DNA from: Bacillus cereus group sp. RP43
Lineage (GTDB): Bacteria; Bacillota; Bacilli; Bacillales; Bacillaceae_G
Assembly: GCF_040459645.1 (NCBI RefSeq)
Contig: NZ_JARVHQ010000002.1
Span: forward strand, 62,001 to 126,000
Reading direction: 5' to 3'
DNA length: 64,000 nucleotides
Below, piece after piece: positions 34,966-43,861 of this stretch. Both the position numbers and the translations under genes were made by a program. The notes below the pieces were generated by a model that saw only the letters and a list, made by a program, of their open reading frames with translations, ran no database searches and had not been told where the DNA came from. Within the stretch, counting starts at the first letter, position 1, and every line of letters starts with the position of its first letter.

Positions 34966-36140
34966 ATGAACAATTCGAGCATAAATTAGAAGAAGCATTA
35001 AATGATACTGTAACAATTCCTACTAGTGTTTTGAAGAAAAAAGAACTTGCTTTTGAAGAAATTAGAAAAAGTAAGAAACAAAAACAAACATCTTCTCATA
35101 AAAAAATAATTGCAGCGATGATAGCAGGGTTAACGATTGTTGGAGCAAGTGTTGGAGTTGGCGTGTATGGTGATTCAGCATTAGCTGTAGTAAAGAAATT
35201 CTTCTTTGCGAAAGATCAGGGAGTTCAAAAGGCGGCAGATAATGGATATATGCAAAAAGTAGATGAAAATAATGTGATGAAAGATAATGGTGTTACAATC
35301 CAAATTAAAAATATACTCTATGATAAATCTAAAATAGCAGTTTCTTTAAAATTAAAATTTGAAGATAAAAGTCTAATAAGTAAAGTGACAGATATAAGAA
35401 TGAAGTATGATTTAACGGATGATAAAGGACGATATATAGAGAAGGCGGAATACACAGAAGGATTAACAAGTGAAAATAATAAGATTTTAGCAGGTAGCGA
35501 ATGGAGTATTCAAGCAGGTGAAGAAGAGGGAGAAATAACTTATAATTTAATATTCCATCCTATGAATTCAATTGATAACATTGATAGTCTAAACTTTAAT
35601 ATTAGTTCTATATCTTTGTTTGCGCCATTAGAAAATAAAGATATTTCTTACAGGACAGAAGCAGAATCTCAATCAAATACTGTAAAAGAAGATATAGAAG
35701 TTTTGCATAAGAATGGTATGCAACTTAATAAGGAAATTCAAGGGAAGTGGCAAGGGGGAATAAAATTAGACTCGAAGTTTAAAGGAAATCAAGAGATTCA
35801 TTTTGTGCCTAAACAACAACCTGAGTCTGTAAAAATAGTGTCTGCTGAAGTACTACCAACAGGGACGAATATCACATTTGAACGTGATTCTTCTGGTGAT
35901 GATGAAGAAATAAAACGTCAGATAAAAACAATTGATAGTGTAATTCTTATGGATGAAAAAGGGAAAACATATAAGTCAACGTTGAAGGGGTACTCAAGTG
36001 CTGGGGATAATGGGAAAACAATTAAAGTAAAAACGTTTGATGTTACTACTTTTGATAATGTGAATCATTTTAAAATATTATTAAAAGATGTTGATGGAAA
36101 AGATATTGTAATCGATTTAGCTCGTGAAGAGAAAAAATAA
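34962..36140 (+). CDS. DUF4179-type membrane anti-sigma factor
   Basis: 392 residues. A ~40-residue cytoplasmic N-terminus, one membrane helix (IIAAMIAGLTIVGASVGVGVYG, about 49-70) and a large extracytoplasmic domain. Proteins of this layout directly after an ECF sigma gene hold the sigma factor inactive and sense envelope signals. It overlaps the sigma gene by 4 bp. Full length. What envelope signal it reads cannot be told from sequence. Confidence 0.87.
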   Translation: MNEQFEHKLEEALNDTVTIPTSVLKKKELAFEEIRKSKKQKQTSSHKKIIAAMIAGLTIVGASVGVGVYGDSALAVVKKFFFAKDQGVQKAADNGYMQKVDENNVMKDNGVTIQIKNILYDKSKIAVSLKLKFEDKSLISKVTDIRMKYDLTDDKGRYIEKAEYTEGLTSENNKILAGSEWSIQAGEEEGEITYNLIFHPMNSIDNIDSLNFNISSISLFAPLENKDISYRTEAESQSNTVKEDIEVLHKNGMQLNKEIQGKWQGGIKLDSKFKGNQEIHFVPKQQPESVKIVSAEVLPTGTNITFERDSSGDDEEIKRQIKTIDSVILMDEKGKTYKSTLKGYSSAGDNGKTIKVKTFDVTTFDNVNHFKILLKDVDGKDIVIDLAREEKK

Positions 36141-36150
36141 AGTATATGTT

Positions 36151-36191
36151 AAAAAACGCAAACTTCTAATCAAAAGAGGCTTGCGTTTTTT
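36151..36191 (+). terminator. Terminator of the sigma operon
   Basis: AAAAAACGCAAACTTCT and AGAGGCTTGCGTTTTTTT pair with small mismatches and end in a T-run, inside the IS231-like element. Confidence 0.85.
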
Positions 36192-36286
36192 TAACTAACA
36201 TTTTTCCACTTTTCCTCATTAACCAATAGAAAGAAAACCGTTTTTTCGTTTTGGGGTGTTATAAAATGCTTAAGTTGATGGGCATG

Positions 36287-36345
36287 GGGTCACCATATCA
36301 TTGCGGGAAAATTGTACGTTTAGACACATTTTAGACACAAAAAAC
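36287..36345. repeat. Third copy of the GGGGTCACC-type terminal repeat
   Basis: GGGTCACCATATCA, then a variant 7-bp block, then GAAAATTGTACGTTTAGACA and CATTTTAGACAC; it points right and mirrors 32548-32605. Possibly the left end of a separate Tn3-family remnant that includes the transposase pieces at 39.6-42.8 kb. Confidence 0.75.
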
Positions 36346-36380
36346 AAGTGTGTAAATTTAGATGATGGTTATAATTTCAA

Positions 36381-36425
36381 AAGTGGATCAGATTTTTTAT
36401 TATAACTAAAAAATCTGATCCACTT
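36381..36425. terminator. Bidirectional terminator hairpin
   Basis: AAGTGGATCAGATTTTTT and AAAAAATCTGATCCACTT form a perfect 18-bp stem with a 9-nt loop, about 100 bp beyond the lipoprotein gene's stop. Confidence 0.8.
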
Positions 36426-36529
36426 ATTTGTGTCCTTAAAAATAATCATATTTGAAAAAAGTAATAAATGAACTTTCATTCATCGTTTAATAGATTTTAA
36501 CTTTTTCTATTCTATATAGAAATATTTGT

Positions 36530-37273
36530 TTACTTTTCTGTAATATTTACAAAATTAACAGCTCTTTTGTTCTCTATGCCTAAAGCTGTTTTTACTTTAT
36601 CTATTTCCTTACTTAATTCTGGTGCTTTCCCTTGATTGACTAAATTAAGATTGCCAAAAGATTTATTAAAAGATAGAATCTGTCTAGTTTTTTCTTTCCC
36701 ATTTATTTCTTTAAATAATGTATCATCTACAATTAATAGGATTACGTTGGATCCACCACGATATGGAGATAGCCATACATCCCCTTTATATTGAACATTC
36801 ATTTTTTTCTCATCAAATGTTAGTTCTTTCAAGTCTTTATATTCTTTATTTGCAAATATGATAGTTTCATCTTTTTCTATTTTTGGTAACGAATCAAGAG
36901 GGACTGAAGATAGGAGCCCCTCGTTATTATCCCTTTCACGAATAAGTCCCTTTTTATTCATTTTTTCAGCAGTTGTTCTACTAATAAATAGTAAATTACT
37001 AGTAGCAGTATCCATAGAATCCCCAAATTTAGTCGGTAGCTTTATGTCAAGCTTATTATTATCTATAGTCCCTTCTTTTAATTGATATAGGTCTTGTGAG
37101 GTTGTTATATCTTTGTATGAGTCAATTATAGAATTTCTTGTTTGTTCATTTAACTGCTCTACCTCTATTGAAAGCCCATTTGCTGGAGAGTCTTTTGTAC
37201 CAAATAATGAACATGCTCCTAACATGGTAATCGAAATGCCAGCTACTATTAATAATCCAAGTCTTTTTTTCAA
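36530..37273 (-). CDS. Lipoprotein of the BA_5634 type
   Basis: 247 residues. A basic N-terminus and hydrophobic segment end in the lipobox LGAC (Cys ~21), followed by a Ser/Thr/Lys-rich mature start. The rest is a soluble extracytoplasmic domain. It resembles the B. anthracis BA_5634 lipoprotein family. AAGGAGAATA precedes the ATG. It is 32 bp downstream of an ABC permease fragment on the same strand, as expected for a transporter-associated lipoprotein. Function unknown. The transporter itself is broken here. Confidence 0.8.
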   Translation of the reverse strand: MKKRLGLLIVAGISITMLGACSLFGTKDSPANGLSIEVEQLNEQTRNSIIDSYKDITTSQDLYQLKEGTIDNNKLDIKLPTKFGDSMDTATSNLLFISRTTAEKMNKKGLIRERDNNEGLLSSVPLDSLPKIEKDETIIFANKEYKDLKELTFDEKKMNVQYKGDVWLSPYRGGSNVILLIVDDTLFKEINGKEKTRQILSFNKSFGNLNLVNQGKAPELSKEIDKVKTALGIENKRAVNFVNITEK

Positions 37274-37305
37274 CCTATATTCTCCTTCTTTTAATTATAT
37301 TTGAA

Positions 37306-37805
37306 TTAAAAAATCGTTTTATACATTTTTTTCAAGTATTGAGAACGAACAAAGTAAAAGTATATAATTTGCAAAATTAAGAAACAAATTAATACCATAA
37401 CTGAACTACCCAAGACTGAAAAATCGGCTAACTCTTGTAAGGCCGTAAAAGCTACTGCACTATGTGTAATTGCTATTACAATGGGTAAAAAGAATAGTAA
37501 TGCAAGTTGACGTGACACAATTTTCTTTAATTCAGGTTTACTTAAACCAACTTTTGCTATCATTTTATATTGTTGCTGATTTCGTTCTAAGTCTGTGTAT
37601 AATCGGAAATATAAAAAGCTTGCGGCAAACGTAAAGAAAACAATGCCTATTAATACACTCATAATGGATGCAAGTCCAAAACCTTGTTTCATCATTAACC
37701 ATGTAGAGATTAAAGAAGAAAAATTATATTGTTCGTTATATAATACAGGCTCATGTATACCTTCATTATCTTTCTGAAGAGTAGTCACAATTTTTTCAGC
37801 AACTT
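37306..37805 (-). pseudogene. BceB-type ABC permease, C-terminal fragment
   Basis: About 165 residues corresponding to the last quarter of a bacitracin-export-type permease. It has a helix near ASIMSVLIGIVFFTFAASFLYFRL, the LYTDLERNQQQYKMIAKVGLS segment and two terminal helices. The same segment is found in the intact permease at 45834-47780 (LFTDLERDQEQYQMISKLGLS). The N-terminal ~480 residues are gone; the frame starts in the remains of the ATPase gene. Confidence 0.85.
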
Positions 37806-38017
37806 TTTTTGTTTTCTCCATGAATTAATACTTCTCCTGATGTTGGAGCATCTATAGTAGAAACCATATTTAATAGCGTTGTTTTACCACTCCCAGATGG
37901 TCCCATAATTCCTACAAATTCACCTTTGTTTATTTTTAAATCAATATGGGATAATGCTGTATAAGAAATTTTCCCAGGATAAACTTTCCCTAAATCTGAA
38001 ACATGTAGTATCTCCAC
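37796..38017 (-). pseudogene. BceA-type ABC ATPase, N-terminal fragment
   Basis: About 73 residues containing Walker A ([19 protein letters not shown]) and the region up to GEVLIHGEN, where the frame runs into the permease fragment. One deletion removed the ATPase signature and Walker B and the permease N-terminus. The GTG at 38017 follows AAGGTG. Confidence 0.85.
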
Positions 38018-38082
38018 AAGTATTTCACCTTCCATTTCTCTTTTCGATACATGAAGTGTAACCTATACTTAGTATGTCTCAT

Positions 38083-38275
38083 ATCGATTTCCCTAACATT
38101 TATCTAACAAGTTTGTAAGATTCAAAAGAAAAAACCGATGAAAAGTATACCTTTCATCGGTTAACGAGATGCATACGGGAATACGATTCTAACTTTTGTT
38201 CCCTTACCTACCTCAGATTCTAGCTCAATCTTATGATTTAATTTTTCACATACTTCTTTAACAGGTTTTGTTTTC
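38083..38275. repeat. Direct repeat flanking the DUF418 gene, copy 1
   Basis: Nearly identical to 39323-39504 from ATCGATTTCCCTAACATTTA through the hairpin AACCGATG/CATCGGTT and the end of a histidine kinase gene. Confidence 0.9.
38161..38272 (-). pseudogene. Histidine kinase C-terminal fragment, copy 1
   Basis: Encodes only VKEVCEKLNHKIELESEVGK followed by GTKVRIVFPYASR, the last ~35 residues of a BceS-type kinase ATPase domain. Identical in protein to the end of copy 2. Confidence 0.85.
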
Positions 38276-39259
38276 TTTAAAATTAGAATCTTTCGCGAAT
38301 GAATCTACAATTCGAACTTTCTTCCAATATATCCCCATACGCCATATCCATTCTAAAGGTCCCATTCTGAAGTACTTTAACCATATGTTACTATAAATAA
38401 TTTGTATAACAATAATGGATAGACCGATACCTAAATAGGTTAAGAATGCGAATTTCCCATTTTCTAAATAGTCAAAAACAATCGATGTGTGCACAATAAA
38501 GTTTGACATAGACATTCGGCCAAATGCGATTAAACATGAGAACATACTTCTTACCATGGGAATCATACTTAAAATGGTAAAGCATACAATATAAAATAGG
38601 GGCAGTACGAAAGAACTAAAATTATTCATCCAGCCATAAAAATAGTATGTTAAAAAGAATAGGAGGACTAAACCTGTTACAAGTAATACCTTACATCTTT
38701 GTAGGTTATTGAAAAAAGATACTTGTCCTAAAAATATCCCTAAAATAACCATTGAAAATCCGCTTAACGTGCTTACTAAAGATACAATTTGATTATTAGT
38801 TGATTCACCTTCAATTAAAACCATGTCACGTGTGAACCAAATCAATATTGCAATAGCGATAAAAACGACAATGTTAATCATCGGTGGTATATACTGAAAT
38901 ACAAATCCTATTAGCCCATAAATTGCATACATAATAAATAATCCACCGGCAGGGACCCCTACAAATGTACATGTAACACCAATTAATAACAGGATAATAA
39001 AACGCCGGATATATATTAAATTTGCCCTTTCACCCCTCTTCTTTAAATTTGACATTAATAATGCAGAAGATAAGCCTAGAAGGAACATAAATATATAAAT
39101 AAATTTGGATACCATGAAAGTGTAAACGAAAGTGCTAAAATAAGGATGGGCATCAGTGCTCACCATACTCGTGTTTTGAAATATATTTGTAAAAGTAATG
39201 CCTATAAGCGCAAATCCCCGTAAATAATCAACTATTTCTATACGTTGCTTTTGTATCAT
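38258..39259 (-). CDS. DUF418 / YeiB-like polytopic membrane protein
   Basis: 333 residues starting MIQKQRIEIVDYLRGFALIG, the R-x-x-x-x-D-x-L-R-G-x-A-x-x-G start motif shared by YeiB/DUF418 and heparan-acetyltransferase-like proteins. About eight to nine hydrophobic helices follow, with MGPLEWIWRM near the end, the usual DUF418 C-terminal motif. GAAAGGAG precedes the ATG. The last residues run into the kinase repeat, so the native C-terminus may be altered. Family members are thought to handle membrane-linked acyl substrates, but function is unproven. Confidence 0.85.
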   Translation of the reverse strand: MIQKQRIEIVDYLRGFALIGITFTNIFQNTSMVSTDAHPYFSTFVYTFMVSKFIYIFMFLLGLSSALLMSNLKKRGERANLIYIRRFIILLLIGVTCTFVGVPAGGLFIMYAIYGLIGFVFQYIPPMINIVVFIAIAILIWFTRDMVLIEGESTNNQIVSLVSTLSGFSMVILGIFLGQVSFFNNLQRCKVLLVTGLVLLFFLTYYFYGWMNNFSSFVLPLFYIVCFTILSMIPMVRSMFSCLIAFGRMSMSNFIVHTSIVFDYLENGKFAFLTYLGIGLSIIVIQIIYSNIWLKYFRMGPLEWIWRMGIYWKKVRIVDSFAKDSNFKENKTC

Positions 39260-39322
39260 AATTCCTTTCTCCTTTCAGTTTTGATTCTACATACAATGTA
39301 CATATTGCATAGGATTTTTCCT

Positions 39323-39504
39323 ATCGATTTCCCTAACATTTATCTAACAAGTTTGTAAGATTCAAAAGAAAAAACCGATGATTAATTATTCTTTCATCGG
39401 TTAACGAGATGCATACGGGAATACGATTCTAACTTTCGTTCCCTTACCTACCTCAGATTCTAGCTCAATCTTATGATTTAATTTTTCACATACTTCTTTA
39501 ACAA
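39323..39504. repeat. Direct repeat flanking the DUF418 gene, copy 2
   Basis: Matches 38083-38275 with a handful of changes in the hairpin loop and one in the kinase part. Confidence 0.9.
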
Positions 39505-39640
39505 GGTATAATCCCATTCCCGTAGACTCTTTAAATTTCCTACCATTTTCTCCAGTATAAAATGGATTGAAAACACGTGGTAAATCAGCAGTAGGAATGC
39601 CCACTCCATAAGCTCTTACTTCCAAAATAATTGCTCGTCC
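39401..39640 (-). pseudogene. Histidine kinase C-terminal fragment, copy 2
   Basis: About 78 residues with the G1 box GVGIPTADLPRVFNPFYTG and G2 box STGMGLYLVKEV of a HATPase domain, as in BceS-type kinases next to BceAB transporters. The 5' part is lost at the junction with the Tn3 transposase fragment near 39640. Confidence 0.88.
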
Positions 39641-39641
39641 T

Positions 39642-41201
39642 TTTGATATGTGGGTTGTAGGAAGTAAACAATATAAGGATTTTGAAGAGTATCTCTTACC
39701 ACAAGAAAAATGGTATGAATTGAAGAATAAAAAACAAGTTCCCTTAACAATCTCAACAAATATCGATCAGTATTTACAGGAACGATTTCAGTTAATGGAA
39801 GAGCAACTTTCTAAGGTGACTCATTTAATTCAGAATCAGTTACTGCGAGATGTTGAAATCTATGCAGATAAAATACAAATTGCATCTTTAAAGAAAATGA
39901 TCCCAGATGAGGTCGAAGATCTAACTAGACTTATTTATAGTGTATTACCACGTATTAAATTAACAGAACTATTGGTAGAAGTAGATAGCTGGATACATTT
40001 TAGCAAACATTTTGTTCATCTTCATACTCAAACTGAGCCGAAGGATAAATCCGTATTGTTCGCAGCTATTTTGGCTGATGGTATTAATCTAGGTCTCTCT
40101 AAAATGGCAGATGCTTGTCCAAATATATCTTATACACAATTGGCTTGGATATCGGATTGGTATATAAGGGATGAAAATTACTCCAAATCCCTTGGAGCAA
40201 TCACTGATTTTCAGCATAAATACCCGTTCTCTTCTCATTGGGGAGATGGTTCGGCTTCATCTTCTGATGGACAATTCTTTAGAGCCGGTGGTCAGTCTAG
40301 TCCGTTGGCACAAGTAAATGCAAAGCATGGTAGGGATCCAGGATTAAGTTTTTATACACATATCTCAGATCAATACGCCCCATTTTATGTACAAGTGATT
40401 AGTTCTTCAGAAGAAGCACCACATATTATTGATGGCCTTCTGTATCATGAAACAGATTTGAAAATTGAAGAACATTATAAGGATGCAGCAGGCTTTGTTG
40501 ATCACGTTTTTGCCATGTGTCATATGTTAGGATTTCGATTTGCTCCTAGAATTAAAACGTTTAGTAAAAATAAAATTTATACTTTTGAAAAACCCGTAAA
40601 TCATCCAAACCTAGAATTCATGATTAGTGGAACAATTCAGACAAAGAAAATAAGAGAAAATTGGGATGACTTATTACGATTAACTAGCTCTGTTCGTAAT
40701 GGAACCGTCACGGCTTCTCTTATTCTCAAAAAGCTTGCGGCCTACCCAAGGCAGAATAGCTTATCTGTAACTTTACGCGAAATAGGAAGGATTGAAAGAA
40801 CTTTATATACGTTAGAATGGTTGCAGAGTCCTGAACTTAGAAGACGGGTACAAATTGGTTTAAACAAAGGTGAAGCAAAACATGCTCTTGCTCGAGCGGT
40901 ATTTTTCAATCGATTAGGAGAAATTCGTGACCGTTCTTATGAGGACCAATTACATAGAGCGAGCGGTTTGCAACTTCTTATTTCAGCAATTTTATTATGG
41001 AATACGGTATATATATCACGTGCAGTAGATGCTTTACGTGCAAAAGGAGTGGATATTCCAGAGGAATATTTACAACATATATCTCCACTTGGTTGGGAAC
41101 ATATCACATTGACAGGTGATTATGTGTGGAATTTAAACCAAAAAACAAATTTCAATAATCTAAGACCATTACGAGAAAAAAACTCTATAAAAAAGCGATA
41201 A
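39642..41201 (+). pseudogene. Tn3-family transposase, 5'-truncated
   Basis: About 518 residues matching the C-terminal half of Tn3-type TnpA (normally ~980 residues). It starts at WVVGSKQYKDFEEYLLP and has catalytic Asp in FAAILADGINLG, Asp in GDGSASSSDGQFF and Glu in LREIGRIERT. The 5' half is lost at ~39640 where it meets the kinase fragment on the other strand. There is no ribosome binding site at the internal ATG 39648, so it is not expected to be made or active. Confidence 0.93.
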
Positions 41202-41248
41202 AATGAATAACCGATTCCTTAACGTACAGGGAATCGGTTATTCATTTT
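41200..41248. terminator. Perfect 19-bp hairpin terminator
   Basis: AAAATGAATAACCGATTCC and GGAATCGGTTATTCATTTT with an 11-nt loop, at the stop of the transposase fragment. Confidence 0.88.
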
Positions 41249-41353
41249 ACTGTTTAATGATTGTGATTTAGTCTCTTTCTAATCCCAAAATTATACCTAT
41301 ACCGTCAGTGGAAAATTTAAGGTCCTTACGTTTGAACTCATTCATCTCGTATT

Positions 41354-42019
41354 TCATCCCACTTTTAAGCGACTTCTTCCATTGAATAGAAGCGGTAAAA
41401 GGATAAATAGACTAATCAATGTGATTATCATGAAAAAGACTACTGCAACAAGATTTATTATTAGTGGAAGTAAGTAAACTATAATTGATATACACGAACC
41501 GTATAGAAAAATCCCTATTCCTAAAATATAACGTCTCGCACGAGCTTTATTCATTGCAAAACGTTTGCTTGTCTCTTTTATTAATAATCTATAAATAGTT
41601 AACAACACAGCTGGAACAGTGAAAAGGAAAAAGGTAATCAAAAATAATCTTGATCCAAATAAATAATATACTATTGAGGGTGTGAATATCCCAAATAGAA
41701 ATAATAATATTCCACCAATCATTCCTTTTGTTGAAATATGTTGCGCTTCTTTAGAATCAATAGATTGGTTCATTTTATCTCGCCCATACAATTGCATTTC
41801 TTCCACTAGGTCACTCAAATCTCCTATTGAAATGACTCCCTTTTTAAAGGCATCTTCTTCCGTATAACCCTCTTTAATCATATCTGAAATTCGTTCTTTT
41901 AAATTTATAAACAACTCTACTTTCATATCAAATAGTTGTTGTGTTTCTTTTACATTCATAAACTGCTTATCGATGTATTCTTCTATTCTTTTATCTAATT
42001 TTTTATTTCTCATTAACAC
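41354..42019 (-). CDS. Permease-prefix-domain membrane protein, PadR partner
   Basis: 221 residues. The N-terminal ~85 are soluble and helical with EDAFKKGVISIGDLSDLVEEM, the 'permease prefix domain' pattern (DUF1700-like); then about four helices (102-120, 125-145, 170-190, 195-212). Such proteins regularly sit beside PadR regulators. The start is a GTG at 42019 or ATG at 42013; both overlap the PadR gene, and the GTG is better spaced from GGAG. Probably controlled by the PadR product. Confidence 0.82.
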   Translation of the reverse strand: MLMRNKKLDKRIEEYIDKQFMNVKETQQLFDMKVELFINLKERISDMIKEGYTEEDAFKKGVISIGDLSDLVEEMQLYGRDKMNQSIDSKEAQHISTKGMIGGILLFLFGIFTPSIVYYLFGSRLFLITFFLFTVPAVLLTIYRLLIKETSKRFAMNKARARRYILGIGIFLYGSCISIIVYLLPLIINLVAVVFFMIITLISLFILLPLLFNGRSRLKVG

Positions 42020-42356
42020 TTGTAATCACTCCTTTAATTAGACGATCTATAATCTCTTTCGCAATATTCCACTCTTTTTTACCATTTTCGTAAAAACGTA
42101 CACCAGATTCTGTAATGTGGTAATATTTTCGTCTTCCTCCTTGAGTTTCATCTCCCCAATAAGAAAAGATATAGCCTTCTTTCTCTAATCGACGAAAAGC
42201 TGTATATAAAGTAGCTTCTTTTAATTCATATTGCTTGTCACTTAATTCAATAATTTTTTTGTATAATTCATATCCATAACTATCACCTTGACGAAGAACA
42301 TTTAAGATAATCATATCCGTATGTCCACGGATTAAGTCTGTAGATATAATACTCAT
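42003..42356 (-). CDS. PadR family transcriptional regulator
   Basis: 117 residues. The winged helix contains LIRGHTDMIILNVLRQGDSYGYELYKKI, the usual PadR opening, then LKEATLYTAFRRLEKEGYI and WGDETQGGRRKYYHITESG (wing). GAGGTGATATGAA precedes the ATG. It overlaps the membrane protein gene. A long palindrome over its promoter suggests autoregulation. Confidence 0.93.
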   Translation of the reverse strand: MSIISTDLIRGHTDMIILNVLRQGDSYGYELYKKIIELSDKQYELKEATLYTAFRRLEKEGYIFSYWGDETQGGRRKYYHITESGVRFYENGKKEWNIAKEIIDRLIKGVITSVNEK

Positions 42357-42383
42357 TTCATATCACCTCTTGAATTACACAAT

Positions 42384-42420
42384 ACAGCAAATTACTTTGT
42401 CTGTCAAAGTAATTTGCTGT
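42384..42420 (-). promoter_or_regulatory. PadR promoter with 16-bp-arm palindromic operator
   Basis: ACAGCAAATTACTTTG and CAAAGTAATTTGCTGT are exact inverted arms with a 5-nt centre. On the - strand TTGACA begins in the palindrome and TATTGT follows 17 bp later, so the palindrome covers the -35 and spacer. This is the likely PadR operator. Confidence 0.8.
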
Positions 42421-42490
42421 GAATAGTAGTAAGCTTTAATGAATGATTAACGCCAACATTTCGATAGAATATATATGATTATCTATGTTT

Positions 42491-42508
42491 CATGTTCATC
42501 AAGTTAAG
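42491..42508. mobile_element. Isolated IS231-type end
   Basis: CATGTTCATCAAGTTAAG differs at two positions from the standard IS231 terminal repeat. No partner end or transposase is adjacent. Confidence 0.5.
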
Positions 42509-42532
42509 TTTTAACATTATAGTCTTTTATAT

Positions 42533-42562
42533 GTGTCCAGAAAATTGTATGTTTCTGGACAC
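42533..42562. repeat. Palindrome upstream of the resolvase fragment (possible res subsite)
   Basis: GTGTCCAGAAA and TTTCTGGACAC are perfect 11-bp inverted arms with an 8-bp centre. Similar GTTTAGACAC sequence is inside the 47-bp repeats. Its position ~120 bp before a resolvase start fits a res subsite. Confidence 0.5.
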
Positions 42563-42684
42563 GTTAATATGGAACAAAAAATTATAGGATTTCTCCTTTT
42601 TTCATGTTCAAAAACCCTGTAAACTTATCTATGTTCAGATAAATATATAGAATTAAGTTATTGAACAAAAGGAGAGAAAAAGGA

Positions 42685-42780
42685 ATGAAGGTTGGATATG
42701 TTCGAGTATCTAGGGGTACGGAAACGATTCGAGGAATGAAGTGCCACTCTGGGGTTTTATTACAAATAATAAAAGAGTAG
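42685..42780 (+). pseudogene. Serine resolvase N-terminal fragment
   Basis: MKVGYVRVSRGTETIRGM begins like TnpR (KxGYxRVS), then loses similarity; 31 codons. AAAGGAGAGAAAAAGGA lies upstream. It is the N-terminal counterpart of the internal fragment at 25504, though not necessarily from the same gene. Confidence 0.8.
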
Positions 42781-42800
42781 AAGTAAATTCTACTCTTTTA
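42770..42800. terminator. Hairpin after the resolvase fragment
   Basis: TAAAAGAGTAGAA and TTCTACTCTTTTA form a perfect 13-bp stem with a 5-nt loop. Confidence 0.8.
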
Positions 42801-42854
42801 GAAATGGAGTTCCAAAATGGAACTTTGTAATATTGAATTAGCTTATTGGTGATG

Positions 42855-43110
42855 ATTTCCTGTTGCAGAATCCTTATTATAAGGATTCCTTTTTTTGTAT
42901 CAAAAATCTACAAAGAAAAAAGATAAGATCGGGAACACAATCTTATCTTTAGCACAAGGAGTAAACAAATGTGATAACCATCATATTTTTATTATAATTT
43001 AATTTTTTCTAATTTTGAATATTAATACCATAATTAACAAGTATATTTATATTGAGAAATTTATTACAAAATTAGCTATAAATGATTCAAAAGCCGAAAG
43101 TAAACCTTTA
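42855..43110 (+). repeat. Dispersed integrase-upstream repeat, copy 2
   Basis: Matches 24461-24730 with scattered changes, but no integrase start follows. The missing 3' half of an integrase copy lies 5 kb away at 48067-48416. The following 43111-43464 holds no gene I can support. Confidence 0.85.
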
Positions 43111-43464
43111 TCCAGTAGTTTACTTTCATACTATTGATTTTTATACGTGTTTGGTAAAAAAACAATGAGTTGAAAATAAAAACTATACGGAAATCTAGTT
43201 CAGTATAGTAAAGTTCATATGATAAATCCCTCTTTGCTATCTTCCCCAAAAAAGAATTATTGCTTCGAACCTTATAAACTGTATTTTCAGAAATATTGCA
43301 AGCGTGTAAGCAAAATGTAAGGCAATTCAATATGAGAAAAATAATCTTACTACTACAATGAATAACAGATACATTCATGAAGAATCTGTGGGGCTATATG
43401 AAGTTATTTTAGTGCTTATAACATTCTACCAAGTATTACAGTTTAAATAAGGAAATACGAAACT

Positions 43465-43707
43465 ATACCATCAATTGTGACAAGACAAATGATGATACTA
43501 TTTTTCTTACCGATTGTAGTGGCTATGATTCACAGTAGTTTTGCATTTCTAACTTTGCACCAATTAGGACAAAAAACAAAAAGGGAAATGTCCGTTATTC
43601 AAAGCTCAATTGTTGTATTATTAAGCTTAATTTGCATGCAAATTATTTACTTTCTTATTATTAGAAATCAATATATAAAACGCATATATACAAAATTATA
43701 TTCATAA
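43465..43707 (+). pseudogene. BceB-type permease C-terminal fragment
   Basis: VTRQMMILFFLPIVVAMIHS onward is nearly identical to residues ~565-648 of the permease at 45834-47780; the DNA match continues a few bases past the stop (AAAAAAGATAA). Only the last two helices remain. Confidence 0.88.
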
Positions 43708-43861
43708 AAAAGATAACCCCAAAAATGAAAGTGCATACGTATTCAATAGAACATGGATACCAATATATAATCCTATGTTAATTATTATTAGGAGTAACAA
43801 TCTATCTAGAATAGTATATAAAAACTATTAAATATTTAATTCATAAAAACAGAGGTGTAAA

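Larger units (their letters stand above)
32606..36286. mobile_element. 3.68-kb IS231-like element carrying an ECF sigma factor operon
   Basis: Standard IS231 ends, CATGCCCATCAACTTAAG (32606-32623) and CTTAAGTTGATGGGCATG (36269-36286), are perfect inverted repeats. They enclose an IS231 transposase (- strand) plus an ECF sigma factor and regulator (+ strand). IS231-type elements with passenger genes are known (MIC231 and transporter IS). The 11-bp flanks TATGGTGACCC and GGGTCACCATA are exact reverse complements and form the tips of the 47-bp-type repeats on both sides. Confidence 0.8.

Noticed and set aside
43076..43378. 100-aa - strand ORF
   Set aside because: AT-rich, no ribosome binding site, overlaps the integrase-upstream repeat.
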